In this document: positions 52,715 to 62,589 of the stretch, piece after piece
How the letters are laid out: each line of letters starts with the position of its first letter
How positions within the stretch are numbered: the stretch's first letter is position 1
Origin: Lysinibacter sp. HNR
GTDB taxonomy: Bacteria; Actinomycetota; Actinomycetes; Actinomycetales; Microbacteriaceae
Assembly: GCF_029760935.1 (NCBI RefSeq)
Contig: NZ_CP121684.1
Coordinates: 2,294,001-2,358,000, forward strand
Direction of reading: 5' to 3'
Length of the DNA stretch: 64,000 nt
Notes under the pieces: model-generated
Database searches by the model: none
What the model was told of the DNA's origin: nothing
What the model saw: the letters and a program-made list of their open reading frames with translations, nothing else
Program-made: the position numbers and the translations under genes

Positions 52715-53923
52715 CTAGCGTGAAAGATGCCGCTCCTCGTGCCCGTTGTACTCGGAGATCGGTCTAATCAGCGAGTTGTGTTTCTGCTGCTCCATGAAGT
52801 GCGCGGTCCACCCCACAACCCGCGAGGCGGCAAATAGTGGGGTAAACGCCTCCGTCGCAAAGCCCATGAGATGGTAGGCGGGGCCCGAAGGGTAGTCTAG
52901 GTTGGGCTTGATGTTTTTGCGCGAGGCCATCGCCGTCTCAAGGGAGGTGTAGAGCTCAAGAATATCGGGACGGCCGTAGTATTCAACCAGGTTATCGAGC
53001 GACGCCTTCATGGTGGGAACTCGTGAGTCGCCGTTTTTATAGACCCGATGGCCAAATCCCATGATTTTATTTCCGTGATCCAGGCAATCGGCAAGCCACT
53101 GCTCGGTCCGATCGGCGCTCCCAATCTCATCAAAGGCGTGCATCACGGCCTCGTTGGCGCCGCCATGCAGGGGACCCTTCAGAGCGCCGATAGCCCCAAC
53201 AACCGCCGAGTAGATATCGCTGAGAGTTGAGGCGATAACCCGCGTGGTGAAGGTGGAGGCGTTAAAGGAGTGCTCCGCATAAAGAATCAGCGAGACACGA
53301 AACGCATCCACAACGGGAGCCTCGGGCACCGCGCCAAACGTCATATACAAAAAATTCTCGGAGTAGTTCAGGTCTTTGCGGGGTTCTATGAGAGGCTCCC
53401 CCCGGCGACGACGCTGATCGTAGGCGACGATCGAGGGAAGTTGAGCCAATAGGTACACCGCCCTTCCCTGATTAAAATCGACGTCCGAGTTTACACTCGA
53501 TCCAGGGTCCACACCCGGATTCGCACCCGCACCCCCCTCATGCTCATGCTCATGCTCATGCTCATGCTCATGCCCGAGGGTGGGATCAAGTGCCCCTATA
53601 TGGCTCACTGCGGTGCGCAGCACATCCATAGGATGATCTGTAACAGGCAGTTCATCAATCATGCGCTTAGTGCGATCATCAAGCGCTCGCAGGGAGCGCT
53701 CAAACTTTTCAAACTCGGCAAGCTCCTCCGGCTGCGGGAGCTCACCGTGCCAGATGAGCCACGCTACCTCCTCAAAGGAGCAGTGAGCGGCCAGTTCTTG
53801 AACCGGATACCCTCGATACAGCAGCGAATTACTCTCGGGATTAACCTTTGAGATGGCGGTGTAGTCTGCAACCACCCCGGCAAGCCCTTTGCGCACCTGC
53901 GAGATGCTCTCGTTTTCGCTCAT
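52715..53923 (-). CDS. prpC: 2-methylcitrate synthase PrpC with an internal His-Glu repeat
   Basis: 402 residues, condensing propionyl-CoA with oxaloacetate. Active-site motifs are LHGGANEAVMHAF, IMGFGHRVYKNGDSR (catalytic His) and PNLDYPSGPAYHLMGF (catalytic Asp). Between residues about 118 and 149 is a non-standard insert: (His-Glu)6, from a CTCATG hexamer repeated six times in the DNA (53537-53572), followed by GGAGANPGVDPGSSVNSDVD. The insert lies in the N-terminal half, distant in sequence from the catalytic residues. It is the last gene of prpD-prpB-prpC. Confidence 0.93.
   Translation of the reverse strand: MSENESISQVRKGLAGVVADYTAISKVNPESNSLLYRGYPVQELAAHCSFEEVAWLIWHGELPQPEELAEFEKFERSLRALDDRTKRMIDELPVTDHPMDVLRTAVSHIGALDPTLGHEHEHEHEHEHEGGAGANPGVDPGSSVNSDVDFNQGRAVYLLAQLPSIVAYDQRRRRGEPLIEPRKDLNYSENFLYMTFGAVPEAPVVDAFRVSLILYAEHSFNASTFTTRVIASTLSDIYSAVVGAIGALKGPLHGGANEAVMHAFDEIGSADRTEQWLADCLDHGNKIMGFGHRVYKNGDSRVPTMKASLDNLVEYYGRPDILELYTSLETAMASRKNIKPNLDYPSGPAYHLMGFATEAFTPLFAASRVVGWTAHFMEQQKHNSLIRPISEYNGHEERHLSR
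53537..53572. repeat. Hexanucleotide microsatellite, six copies of CTCATG, inside prpC
   Basis: Six perfect tandem copies on the plus strand encode alternating His-Glu on the minus strand. The unit length is a multiple of three, so gain or loss changes the insert length without a frameshift. Confidence 0.95.
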
Positions 53924-54015
53924 GTTACACTCCTTCGGAAGTTGCGTATCCGATCAGAAACAACGGCTCTCAGGGGGGTGATAGTTAGTACGTTTCCGCC
54001 CGCGTCAGCTAGCCG

Positions 54016-54933
54016 CTATTGATAATCCTGCGCGTGTGGGTTTAACGTGAAGTTGAAAATATTATCGTCAAATGCATTATATGCGGAATAGTCTAGAAGG
54101 TCATAAAGCTCTGAGCGGTGCTGCATCTCACCCAACAGCGGATTGAGGCTCCCGGTGTCCGTAATGGTATCGAGTCCACGCTCCGCGGCGCCCATAGCCA
54201 GCCGCAGTAGAGACACGGGATAGATCACTATATTGACCCCCACATCCGCAAGCTGACCGGTTGTAAAAAGATCGCTCTTCCCAAACTCGGTCATGTTGGC
54301 AAGGATAGGAACGTCAACTGCCGCACGAATCGCCTCGAACTCGCGAAGGTCACGCATTGCCTCGGGAAATATCGCATCCGCTCCGGCATCCACCATCGCC
54401 TGAGCCCGCGCAATAGCGGCGTCCACTCCCTCAACTGCACGGATATCCGTGCGAGCCATGATCACCAGGTTGGGGTCACGGCGTCCCTGCACGGCCGCAC
54501 GAATGCGTTTAAGCACAGTTTCTTCGTCCACAACCTGCTTGCCGTCGAGGTGTCCACAACGCTTAGGATTCACCTGGTCCTCGATATGGAGACCGGCCAC
54601 CCCCGCATCCTCCAGGGTCTGCACAGTGCGAGCCACGTTCATGGGCTCGCCAAAGCCGGTATCGGCATCCACCAGCGCGGGCAGATTGGTCATCCGGGCG
54701 ATCTGCTGGCTGCGCCCCGCAACCTCGGTGAGGGTCGTCAGGCCAATATCCGGCAGGCCCAAATCGGCGGAGAGCACCGCCCCCGAGATGTATACCCCCT
54801 CAAACCCCTTCTGCTCGATCAAGCGTGCGCTCAGTGGGTTAAAGGCTCCCGGTACGCGCAAGAGCTTGCCCGAAGCCAGGGCCTCGCGGAAATGCACCCG
54901 TTTCTGGTCGGGTGTTACCTCTGTGTACAGCAC
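54016..54933 (-). CDS. prpB: 2-methylisocitrate lyase PrpB
   Basis: 305 residues of the PEP mutase/isocitrate lyase superfamily, cleaving 2-methylisocitrate to pyruvate and succinate. Motifs: LPALVDADTGFGEP (metal/substrate), GLHIEDQVNPKRCGHLDGK with the catalytic Cys, and NMTEFGKSDLF. GTG 54933 shares one base with the prpD stop, so the genes are coupled. Confidence 0.95.
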   Translation of the reverse strand: MLYTEVTPDQKRVHFREALASGKLLRVPGAFNPLSARLIEQKGFEGVYISGAVLSADLGLPDIGLTTLTEVAGRSQQIARMTNLPALVDADTGFGEPMNVARTVQTLEDAGVAGLHIEDQVNPKRCGHLDGKQVVDEETVLKRIRAAVQGRRDPNLVIMARTDIRAVEGVDAAIARAQAMVDAGADAIFPEAMRDLREFEAIRAAVDVPILANMTEFGKSDLFTTGQLADVGVNIVIYPVSLLRLAMGAAERGLDTITDTGSLNPLLGEMQHRSELYDLLDYSAYNAFDDNIFNFTLNPHAQDYQ

Positions 54934-56480
54934 TAGAAAAGCCCCTTCGAAGCGGAGTGGGCGGAAAGCAGCCCCGACGTACCGGTGATAGTGAGCCCCT
55001 CAAGCTCTTCTCCCCGAAGCTCAGGAAGACGCTGAGCAGTGTTCAGAAAACGTTCGATCTCTGCGGACTCCAAAACGCCCTCGGAGAGCGTGCGGAACTT
55101 AGCCACGTAGTGCTCCCGGGCAAAAGGCCGGGCACCCAGCGGGTGTGCGTCGGCCACGGCAATCTCGTCGGTGATGACCGTGCCATCGAATAGAACAATC
55201 TCAACCGAGCCGCCAAACGCTTTCTCCTGCGGGTCAAGGGAGTGATAGCGCCTGGTCCATTCGGGATCCTCCTCCGTCACAACCCGCTGCCAGAGCGCAA
55301 CCGTGTCCGGCCGTGCCGCACGCTCGGGGGTGTAGGAGTCCACGTGATGCCAGAAACCATCCTGCAGCGCGACGGTAAAAATATAGGGAATCGAGTGATC
55401 AAGGGTCTCACGGGAGGCCGTGGGATCGTACTTTTGAGGGTCCTGTGCACCCGACCCGATGACGTAGTGCGTGTGGTGACTGGTGCGGATGACCACCCGT
55501 TGCACGGATTTCTCGGCCAACGCTCCGGCAAGCTCAGGATACTCGCGGTGAAGCTTGCGCGCGAGGTCGATCCAGGCCTGCGCCTGGTACTCAGCCGAGT
55601 GTTCCTTAGTGTAGGTGTCGAGGATGGCGCGTTTAGCCTCCCCCAGGGCCGGAAGCGGAACCTCGTAGCGGGCGTCGAGACCGTCAAGCAGCCACGCAAT
55701 CACACCGTCCTCCCCCTCGTAGATGGGGGTGGGGCTGGTTTCTCCCCGCATGGCACGATCCACGGCCTCAACGGCCATCTTTCCCGCAAAAGCCGGAGCG
55801 TAGGCTTTCCACGTGCTGATCTGCCCCTTGCGCGATTGCCGAGTGGCCGTTGTGGTGTGTAGAGCCTGCCCCACAGCCTGATAGATGGTCTCGGCATCAA
55901 GCCCGAGGAGGGTCCCTATCCCGGCCGCCGCGCTGGGACCCAGATGGGCCACGTGATCAATCTTGTGTCTGTGTAAACAGATAGCTTTCACCAGGTCAAC
56001 CTGGATCTCGTAACCGGTTGCAATTCCGCGAACTAGGTCGTGACCGGTGAGGTTTTTACCGATCGCAAGGTGCTGGGCCACCGCGGTTATCGGAGGAATA
56101 TTGTCACCCGGGTGCGAGTAATCCGCAGCCAGGAAGGTGTCATGATAGTCGAGCTCACGCACCGCCACACCGTTGGCCCAGGCAGCCCACTCGGGAGAAA
56201 CCCGGGTGCGGGGAGACTCGCCAAAAACGGTGGCTCCCGCACCACCACTGCTCGACGGGTGGCTCAGCGCCTGCGCACGGGCAGTAGCCACGGGGGCACG
56301 CACGAGGGAAGCCGCCGCCACCGCGGCGTTATCGATAACCCGGTTAATGATCATTTCCGTAACCTCGGCGGTCACCTCTACCGGGTCCGCTGCCACCAGG
56401 GCTATCTTCCAGGCAAGCTGCTCCTCGCGGGGCAGAGATTCTTCGCTCTTGTAGACACGAACGGAGTGCATCGTGGTCAT
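54933..56480 (-). CDS. prpD: 2-methylcitrate dehydratase PrpD
   Basis: About 515 residues of the MmgE/PrpD family, dehydrating 2-methylcitrate. N-terminal [20 protein letters not shown] and motifs [20 protein letters not shown] and [20 protein letters not shown] are typical. ATG 56480 has GAAAGGA upstream; the ORF extends a little further to 56504. First gene of the propionate operon. A divergent regulator such as prpR is not present next to it. Confidence 0.94.
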   Translation of the reverse strand: MTTMHSVRVYKSEESLPREEQLAWKIALVAADPVEVTAEVTEMIINRVIDNAAVAAASLVRAPVATARAQALSHPSSSGGAGATVFGESPRTRVSPEWAAWANGVAVRELDYHDTFLAADYSHPGDNIPPITAVAQHLAIGKNLTGHDLVRGIATGYEIQVDLVKAICLHRHKIDHVAHLGPSAAAGIGTLLGLDAETIYQAVGQALHTTTATRQSRKGQISTWKAYAPAFAGKMAVEAVDRAMRGETSPTPIYEGEDGVIAWLLDGLDARYEVPLPALGEAKRAILDTYTKEHSAEYQAQAWIDLARKLHREYPELAGALAEKSVQRVVIRTSHHTHYVIGSGAQDPQKYDPTASRETLDHSIPYIFTVALQDGFWHHVDSYTPERAARPDTVALWQRVVTEEDPEWTRRYHSLDPQEKAFGGSVEIVLFDGTVITDEIAVADAHPLGARPFAREHYVAKFRTLSEGVLESAEIERFLNTAQRLPELRGEELEGLTITGTSGLLSAHSASKGLF

Positions 56481-56709
56481 CGGGTTCCTTTCGTGCTGAA
56501 ACACGGACAGTCGGGCTGTGCACGAGATAAACGATGTCTTTCCGTTGACCTCATCTTATAAACGCATAAACAGCATTTCACAGCCCGACCGCCTACGGCA
56601 ACCGGGACAACAAACGATAATCAGCAGATCGCTGACGCACCCACCCGGTTCTCTCGCATCAAACATACTGAGGATTACACAACTTGCAACCCAACCGCAC
56701 CCGCAACGT

Positions 56710-57833
56710 TTAAGGGTTTACCGGACCACCAAGAAGGTCGTCCACCACACGAGAGTCAAAAAACACACCGTAGGAGATATCAAGATCAGATTCGGGCCCA
56801 GCGCTAAGCACACTTCTTATATATCCAAGGCCTGTGCTGGGGTCGTATTTGTGAAGAAAAGGAGAGCCAGAGGCACCAAGCCCAAAGCCTTTACAGTAAA
56901 CCGTCGGATAAAAGTATGCGAGGAAGGACCACGTCAAATAGGTGCCCTTTTTGCATACGCGCATCCGATTACCGTTATCAAGCTTTTGAGGGTATCCAAA
57001 CACAGTGGCATTAAATGGGTAAGATCCGCCATTCCACAGTCCATGTCCCCCGACCTCATCCACCAATCGAGAACCGTGAGGGTTGAGATGAGTTGTCATA
57101 AAAGCCACATCGTAATGTGTCAATCTACTAGCCCCCTCCTCCATTTTCAGCCACTCCTCAAAGATCAGAGCAGATACCCCGTTATAGACTCCGTAGGGAG
57201 CGGTGTCATCGCCCGTGCCAGGGCCCTGATAACCAGGAAAAAACGCCCAGTTCTCATGCCAGTCTCTCCCTGCACCACCGTGCACACAGTGCGCAGCAGT
57301 GGCCACAAGACGCTTTGAGAGGCTGTTCATAGCCGATGCCGAGCAAGAATAATTTTTTTAGTCTTGGGGTCCCTGAAGAACACTTTCCCGTTTGTCCGTG
57401 AGAAGTCCGCGGAGGGCGCTGTTCCCGGCTTGACCGCCGCCTTTCCGATAAGCGGCTCGATAGCCGCATCCCCGTCAGAAGCCCTCGGTGCAGCATAGTC
57501 GTTCTCTGGGACTTTCGCTTCCTCGCCCACGGTCTCGACACTCACCGGGGACTCTAGCGGTATAGCACTGTCCATACGTTCCGGAGTCCAATACTCAAGA
57601 ACACGGGGATCACCCCCCATCTGATCGAGTTCTTCCGGGCTGTACTCATGCGCAGAAAGACCGTCCTGCCCCTCAGAGGTCACCGGCATTCGCGCCGAAA
57701 TTAAACCCTCAGCGGGCTGAGGTTGAGAGTCACCAACCTTTGCACTCGTCGGCGCCGCACCAAAAATACTTGTGGACGCTATGATGCCCACAATCAAACT
57801 ACCGAGAACCATTTTGCGCTTGTAACCACTCAT
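56710..57833 (-). pseudogene. Secreted trypsin-like serine protease, frameshifted in an A-run
   Basis: The 5' part starts at ATG 57833 (MSGYKRKMVLGSLIVGIIAS, signal peptide cut after TSA) with AAGGA upstream. It runs through a propeptide to GKVFFRDPKTKK, then loses frame at a stop near 57327. The catalytic part, in another frame, reads YSCSASAMNSLSKRLVATAA and then HCVHGG. All three catalytic residues are present: His in TAAHCV, Asp in HYDVAFMT and Ser in GLGASGSPFL. One extra A in the A7 tract (57353-57359) rejoins the halves. It could be a recent pseudogene, a gene expressed through polymerase slippage on the A tract, or a sequencing error. Confidence 0.8.
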
Positions 57834-58136
57834 TAAAGACTTCCTTATCGTTATTACCAAAAGGGATACCGCGGTCTTTTTTGCAATGACCGCAATGAAT
57901 TGGCAGCGCTACCTCAGGTCACATAGATAACCATACTCAATATCAATATACACTCAAATAATAACCATTGTCACTAAACAAATACAAGCTAATCAACGAA
58001 ACCTTTTTAGTGAGATACACAAAGAATCTTCTCCAGTAAGTTCGCCTCGCAATAGCTGCGAAGCGGACATATCTTCAGCCTCCAGGCTGCGCTATCCTTG
58101 AGGAGTCCAGATTTCCGCGTACGTGAAAGAGAATCC
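57834..58136. other. AT-rich divergent promoter region
   Basis: The stretch about 57910-58030 is distinctly AT-rich relative to the rest of the window, with no ORF. It lies between two divergent transcription units (secreted protease and ABC pair) and probably holds both promoters. Confidence 0.5.
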
Positions 58137-59081
58137 GTGACAGGCCTGAGTATCCAGACCCACACACTCGGGGTCACCTACGGCTCACGGTACAGCACCA
58201 AGATTGCGCTCACCGACGCCACCCTCGACCTCAGCCCAAATACCATCTGTGGAGTTGTTGGCCACGCCGGAACGGGTAAGAGCACGCTACTCTCGGTACT
58301 GGCCGGGTTTCAGCGCCCCACGCACGGGCAGGTCAAGATTCACGGGGAAGACCCTTTTGATAGCTCACGTCTCGCCCCACGCATTCACCTGGTACGCGGC
58401 CCGGAAGATCTCGTGCGCGAGAAAAGGACGCTCGACAGTGTTCGCCTCATGGCGCAGCTGCGCCCCTCATTTGACTCACACTATGCGCTTGCGCTCATGG
58501 ATAGTTTTGGCATCGACGCACGCAAAAAGATGATGCGGCTGACCCTCAAACAGCGCTTTACCGCCTCGCTCCTCCTCGGGCTTGCCAGCAGGGCACCCGT
58601 GACTCTCTTCGACGAGGTTTACCGGGGGCTGGACACCTCCACAGGCGACCTCTTCTACACCGAACTTCAGCGGGACTACGCCGCGCACCCCAGAACCGTT
58701 GTACTTGCGGGCGCCCTCGATAACAGGGCCGAACAGCTCTGCACCAGCATTACCCTCCTGCATAAAAACCGCATACTCCTCAGCGAAGACATCGGCACAC
58801 TACGGGAAAGGGCAAGCACCTTTGTAGGGTCAAGAACCGCCGTTAACGAGATCACCGAGCGGATTCCTCAGGAAGCCATCATGGCCCGTCAGCACAAGGG
58901 AGATTCATACTCCGTCACCGTTCTTGGCTCTATCAGCGTTGAGACGAGCATCCGCGCAAAGCGAATAGGACTCACCCGCACAGCGGTGCCGCTCTCTCGC
59001 ATCATCACCCGTCTCACTGACCAGCCCACTCCCACGAACCAGCGCACCCACCAGGCCAAAACTCGGGGAGAGAAGCCGTGA
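58137..59081 (+). CDS. ABC transporter ATP-binding protein with non-canonical signature motif
   Basis: 314 residues from GTG 58137. Walker A is GHAGTGKST (42-50) and Walker B is VTLFDE (155-160), but the usual LSGGQ is LTLKQ (135-139, LTLKQRFTASLLLGLA), as in GntR-linked YtrB-type ATPases. The C-terminal about 100 residues contain no recognised domain. The stop overlaps the membrane partner gene by four bases. No GntR gene is adjacent. Confidence 0.8.
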   Translation: MTGLSIQTHTLGVTYGSRYSTKIALTDATLDLSPNTICGVVGHAGTGKSTLLSVLAGFQRPTHGQVKIHGEDPFDSSRLAPRIHLVRGPEDLVREKRTLDSVRLMAQLRPSFDSHYALALMDSFGIDARKKMMRLTLKQRFTASLLLGLASRAPVTLFDEVYRGLDTSTGDLFYTELQRDYAAHPRTVVLAGALDNRAEQLCTSITLLHKNRILLSEDIGTLRERASTFVGSRTAVNEITERIPQEAIMARQHKGDSYSVTVLGSISVETSIRAKRIGLTRTAVPLSRIITRLTDQPTPTNQRTHQAKTRGEKP

Positions 59082-59836
59082 ACACAACCTCCCGACACTC
59101 CACTCCAACACCAACACCCGTGAGCGTCGCCCGCCGCCTCACACTGGGCGCAAGCTGGCCACTCCTCGCCGGGTTCTGGCTTACCTATGCCCTCCTCATC
59201 ATTGTTCTGGAGGTTATGTCCATCGATCAGTTGAGCGGTGAATACTCGCTCGTCTCCCTCACCCGCAGTGCAACCGTCTGGTTTCCCCTTGTTCTGAGCC
59301 TCATCACGAGCATCCGAGCTTTTGTGCCCCTCCTGGTTGCAGGGGGCACACGCAAGTCTTATATCAGGGCGACTCTTTTGACCCTCGCCACTACAACCCT
59401 GGTGAACACCGCCGCGCTGCTCACACTGCTTGCGCTCGAAGTCGCGCTCGTGTCGAGTAGGTCGGGCATCGTTCCGCATCTCAACGACCAGCCCCTCAAC
59501 ATTTCCCCGGATCAGATGAGTTCCTACCTGATCACGGGATTTATGACATTCCCCGGCTTCCTCGGCGCGGGGGTGAGCGGCCTTCTCCTGGGAGCCATCA
59601 TCCTGCGGTGGGGGAGAACCTGGCAAACCTGGCTCAGCGCACCCCTCTGTCTCCTGCCGGTCATCCTAAGCTTTCTCTTGAATACAGGCTTTGCGCAAAA
59701 CTACTGGATTATTGCGGTTATCCTTGCATTTCTGGTCTCCGGGCTCGGAATGCTCCGCTACGCCAAGATCATCGGCAATACACCGATCAGGCCCCTCGCG
59801 ATTCGCCCAAAAAACGAGAGATTCCCTCCCGCTTAG
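59078..59836 (+). CDS. ABC transporter membrane subunit (probable)
   Basis: 252 residues with about six hydrophobic segments: residues about 25-50, 65-90, 105-130, 150-180, 188-205 and 208-228. They are interrupted by a short loop FVPLLVAGGTRKSYIRATLL resembling the cytoplasmic coupling region of small ABC exporters. It is translationally coupled to the ATPase before it. The exported or regulated substrate is unknown. Confidence 0.72.
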   Translation: MNTTSRHSTPTPTPVSVARRLTLGASWPLLAGFWLTYALLIIVLEVMSIDQLSGEYSLVSLTRSATVWFPLVLSLITSIRAFVPLLVAGGTRKSYIRATLLTLATTTLVNTAALLTLLALEVALVSSRSGIVPHLNDQPLNISPDQMSSYLITGFMTFPGFLGAGVSGLLLGAIILRWGRTWQTWLSAPLCLLPVILSFLLNTGFAQNYWIIAVILAFLVSGLGMLRYAKIIGNTPIRPLAIRPKNERFPPA

Positions 59837-59850
59837 GCACCGCCACCGGC

Positions 59851-60546
59851 CTAATCGTCACTCAGCGCCCAGTTCACCGGGTCCACCCCCAACGCCTCAA
59901 GATGGGCGTTAACCCGACTAAAAGGTTTGGACCCGAAGAACCCTCGCGAGGCGGATAACGGCGACGGGTGGGCACTCTCGATCACTGGGGTGTTACCCAG
60001 CATCGGGATAAGAGAGGCCGCATCCCGCCCCCAGAGTAGCGCCACAAGCGGCCGGTTACGCTGCACCAGAACACGGATGGCGTGCTCGGTTACGGCCTCC
60101 CACCCCTTCTTGCGATGCGAGGCTGCCTGCCCCGGCTGCACGGTGAGAACCCTGTTGAGGAGCATCACTCCGGACTCACTCCACTCGGTGAGGTCGCCGT
60201 GAGCGGGGGTGCTAATCCCCAGGTCATCTCGCATTTCTTGATAAATGTTGTTGAGGCTGCGCGGCACCGGCCTCACATGACGATCCACCGCAAAGGAAAG
60301 ACCGATCGGATGTCCCGGCGTGGGGTAGGGATCCTGCCCCACGATCAGAACCTTCACCTCGGAAAGCGGATAGCTAAACGCCCGCAAAATCTTGTCACCC
60401 GCCGGAAGATAGTCACGCCCCTGCGCCCTCTCCCGACGCAGAAAATCGCCCATAGCAGCAATCTGTGAGCCAACGGGTTCGAGCGCCTGCGCCCAATCGG
60501 GCGTAATAAATCCGGCATCCGCTAGTTGGGGAAGCGTCATGGGCAT
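59851..60546 (-). CDS. ung: Uracil-DNA glycosylase
   Basis: 231 residues of family 1 UDG, excising uracil from DNA. Motifs: [20 protein letters not shown] (catalytic Asp in GQDPY), [20 protein letters not shown] and [20 protein letters not shown] (catalytic His, Leu loop). It lies three bases downstream of the S51-like peptidase gene, in one probable operon. Confidence 0.96.
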   Translation of the reverse strand: MPMTLPQLADAGFITPDWAQALEPVGSQIAAMGDFLRRERAQGRDYLPAGDKILRAFSYPLSEVKVLIVGQDPYPTPGHPIGLSFAVDRHVRPVPRSLNNIYQEMRDDLGISTPAHGDLTEWSESGVMLLNRVLTVQPGQAASHRKKGWEAVTEHAIRVLVQRNRPLVALLWGRDAASLIPMLGNTPVIESAHPSPLSASRGFFGSKPFSRVNAHLEALGVDPVNWALSDD

Positions 60547-60549
60547 TGA

Positions 60550-61296
60550 CTACACTCCTAAGCTTGAGACGAGAACGCCCCTGTCACTCTGCTGTACACG
60601 CCACACGCTACCATCACCGATAACACGCAGGGCACCCTGACCCACCACCAGCGCGGTATTTTCATCAATCGCGATTCCCGTCTCCATCAGACCGGCTTCC
60701 ACCGAGGCAATCAGGCGGGTGAGAGTCCCCCACTGCGCGGCGTGAACGTCAACCGTAATATCGATCAGCCCGATGCCCTGAGCCACGCTCACCTCATCAA
60801 GACCCTCCGCAAAACGCTGTGACACAACGGGAACACCACCGATTCGCCAGCCCCCAATCATCGCGGCCTCTGCAGCCAATTGGGCACCGGCGGAAAATCC
60901 CAGGTACGGTACACCGTCGGAGACCAGCGCACGTATCTGTTCCACCCCCGAATGAAGCGCCTTTCGGTACGCGGGAGTGAGCCCTCCGGCCACAACAACC
61001 GCATCAACATCTTCTAAAAGGTCAACCGCTACGGCCTCGCCCTCGGCGACCAAAACAGAGATGAAACGGGCATCGGGCAACTTCGCATCAGACACCGCTT
61101 GACGAAGGATGCCCTCCAGGTGCCGCACCCGATTCTCGGCATCACCCTCGTGCACGATAATCATGGCTATGCGGGGACCCAGAGCCCGCTCCCGGAAGGC
61201 GGCAACCTGCGCAGCCTCCCCCACAAACTCCGCGACAGCGTCGGAGGCACCTCCGAACTCTCTCATCTCGCTGCTACCCACCAAGAAAATGCTCAC
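60550..61296 (-). CDS. Class I glutamine-amidotransferase-like/S51-type peptidase
   Basis: 248 residues. The nucleophile elbow is YLGFSAGAQLAAEAAMIGG (Ser), within a Rossmann-like GAT fold preceded by VDAVVVAGGLTPAYRKALHS. This pattern fits peptidase E/cyanophycinase-like proteins. The early RALGPRIAMIIVHEGDA region also matches. The substrate is unknown. Clustered with ung. Confidence 0.82.
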   Translation of the reverse strand: MSIFLVGSSEMREFGGASDAVAEFVGEAAQVAAFRERALGPRIAMIIVHEGDAENRVRHLEGILRQAVSDAKLPDARFISVLVAEGEAVAVDLLEDVDAVVVAGGLTPAYRKALHSGVEQIRALVSDGVPYLGFSAGAQLAAEAAMIGGWRIGGVPVVSQRFAEGLDEVSVAQGIGLIDITVDVHAAQWGTLTRLIASVEAGLMETGIAIDENTALVVGQGALRVIGDGSVWRVQQSDRGVLVSSLGV

Positions 61297-61428
61297 CCGA
61301 TCACCTTACTATTGTTGCCCGTGCCATCCGACTTTGTTTTCCCGCGTGAGCCGCCATAGTATCCCTACCCGCTCCCGGACATTCGCCACCGGGAACCCCA
61401 AGCGCGCACCACCACAAACGCACCAGTC

Positions 61429-62385
61429 TCACCTCTGCGTGTGCCGTATCCCCTGTCGAAGCCGGGCACGATACTCGTACAAACGGCTCAAGCCGGTGCG
61501 CTCCACACCGCCCAAACCCTCACGCATGAGCTGAGGCAGCACGGATTTCCGCACCACAACCCCCGCGGGATTCAGTCCCCGGGTGGCTTCGGCGGCAACA
61601 CCGGGCAGAGCCGAGTCGGGTACCACAACAACCACAGCGGTAAACGTTATCCCCAACTCCCGGGCGAGACGCCGCGTGTTTTTTGCAAGCGACGCCACAA
61701 CCCTTTCGTTATCGTCAAGTCCCTCACCCCGCAACTCGTCACGCACCAGCCGCACCTCACTCCCCCAGTCCCGCGAGTCCATCGCAAAAATACCGGAAGG
61801 ACCCAACACCACGTGATCAATCACGCCACTACCCGCGGCAACGTCGTGCCAGACGGTAAATCCCATTCCCAAAGCGGACAGCACCTGTGCGGTGCCCTCG
61901 GCCGCCTGAGCGCTCGCGAAGAGGCGGCGCGCACGCAGCGGTGCCGACCGGATCACCTGCGACTCATAGACAGACTCCTCGGTAAGCTCATACCCTAGGC
62001 GACGGGCCAGCAGGTTTCCCTCCTCCGTTTCCGCCCACCGAAGCATCCACGAGGTGTATCGAAAGTAACCCTCCCCAGCGGGGAAACCGAATGAGCGTGC
62101 GCGTAACCCCTCCGCCCCGCCGGACTCCCGTGACGCGGCACGCTCCGTAGCGAAGCCAAGACCGCTATCGTAAGCCCTGCGACTCTGCTCGTCCCCCACC
62201 AGCCGCCACGCCGCCTGAACCGCGCGAAACCGTTCTGCCGAGCCCCCAACATCCGGATGCGTTGTCCTGAGAGCCACACGATAGGCGCGCCGCAATTCCT
62301 CGGCTGAGGCCGTGGCCAGAACCCCCAGCACCTCGTACGGTGTTGCGGAAGCGGCATCGGTTATCGTGTTCCGATGCTCTTCCAT
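61429..62385 (-). CDS. J-domain protein fused to a NERD-like nuclease domain
   Basis: 318 residues. Residues about 15-75 are a DnaJ J-domain with HPD (RTTHPDVGG) and PYEVLGVLATASAEELRRAY. From about 165 a NERD-like region is seen (IDHVVLGPSGIFAMDSRDWG), the pattern of the nuclease-related domain. There are no cysteines of the DnaJ zinc finger. It may recruit Hsp70 to a nucleic acid-related function, but this is inference. SD GGAAAGGA is close to ATG 62385. Confidence 0.8.
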   Translation of the reverse strand: MEEHRNTITDAASATPYEVLGVLATASAEELRRAYRVALRTTHPDVGGSAERFRAVQAAWRLVGDEQSRRAYDSGLGFATERAASRESGGAEGLRARSFGFPAGEGYFRYTSWMLRWAETEEGNLLARRLGYELTEESVYESQVIRSAPLRARRLFASAQAAEGTAQVLSALGMGFTVWHDVAAGSGVIDHVVLGPSGIFAMDSRDWGSEVRLVRDELRGEGLDDNERVVASLAKNTRRLARELGITFTAVVVVVPDSALPGVAAEATRGLNPAGVVVRKSVLPQLMREGLGGVERTGLSRLYEYRARLRQGIRHTQR

Positions 62386-62589
62386 AGCTTCCTTTCCGGG
62401 CTCAGTTGCGTGTATCCCTATCTATCGTTTCACACCATCGTTCAAAATTTTGGAGTAGCATCCACCTCGTTAGCGCAAAACGGCACTGTTTCCTTATTAC
62501 CCCGTGTGTCTTTAGCTTTTGCAACGATCGAGGGGAAAACATAAGCTCAACACGAAACACCACCTAATATTTACCGCAAGGACCTGAAC

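Noticed and set aside
53530-53580. CRISPR-like tandem repeat
   Set aside because: The unit is only six bases with no spacers; it is a coding microsatellite in prpC.
62386-62589. SAM riboswitch upstream of metY
   Set aside because: No recognisable SAM-I/II/IV core or terminator could be folded by eye from this leader.
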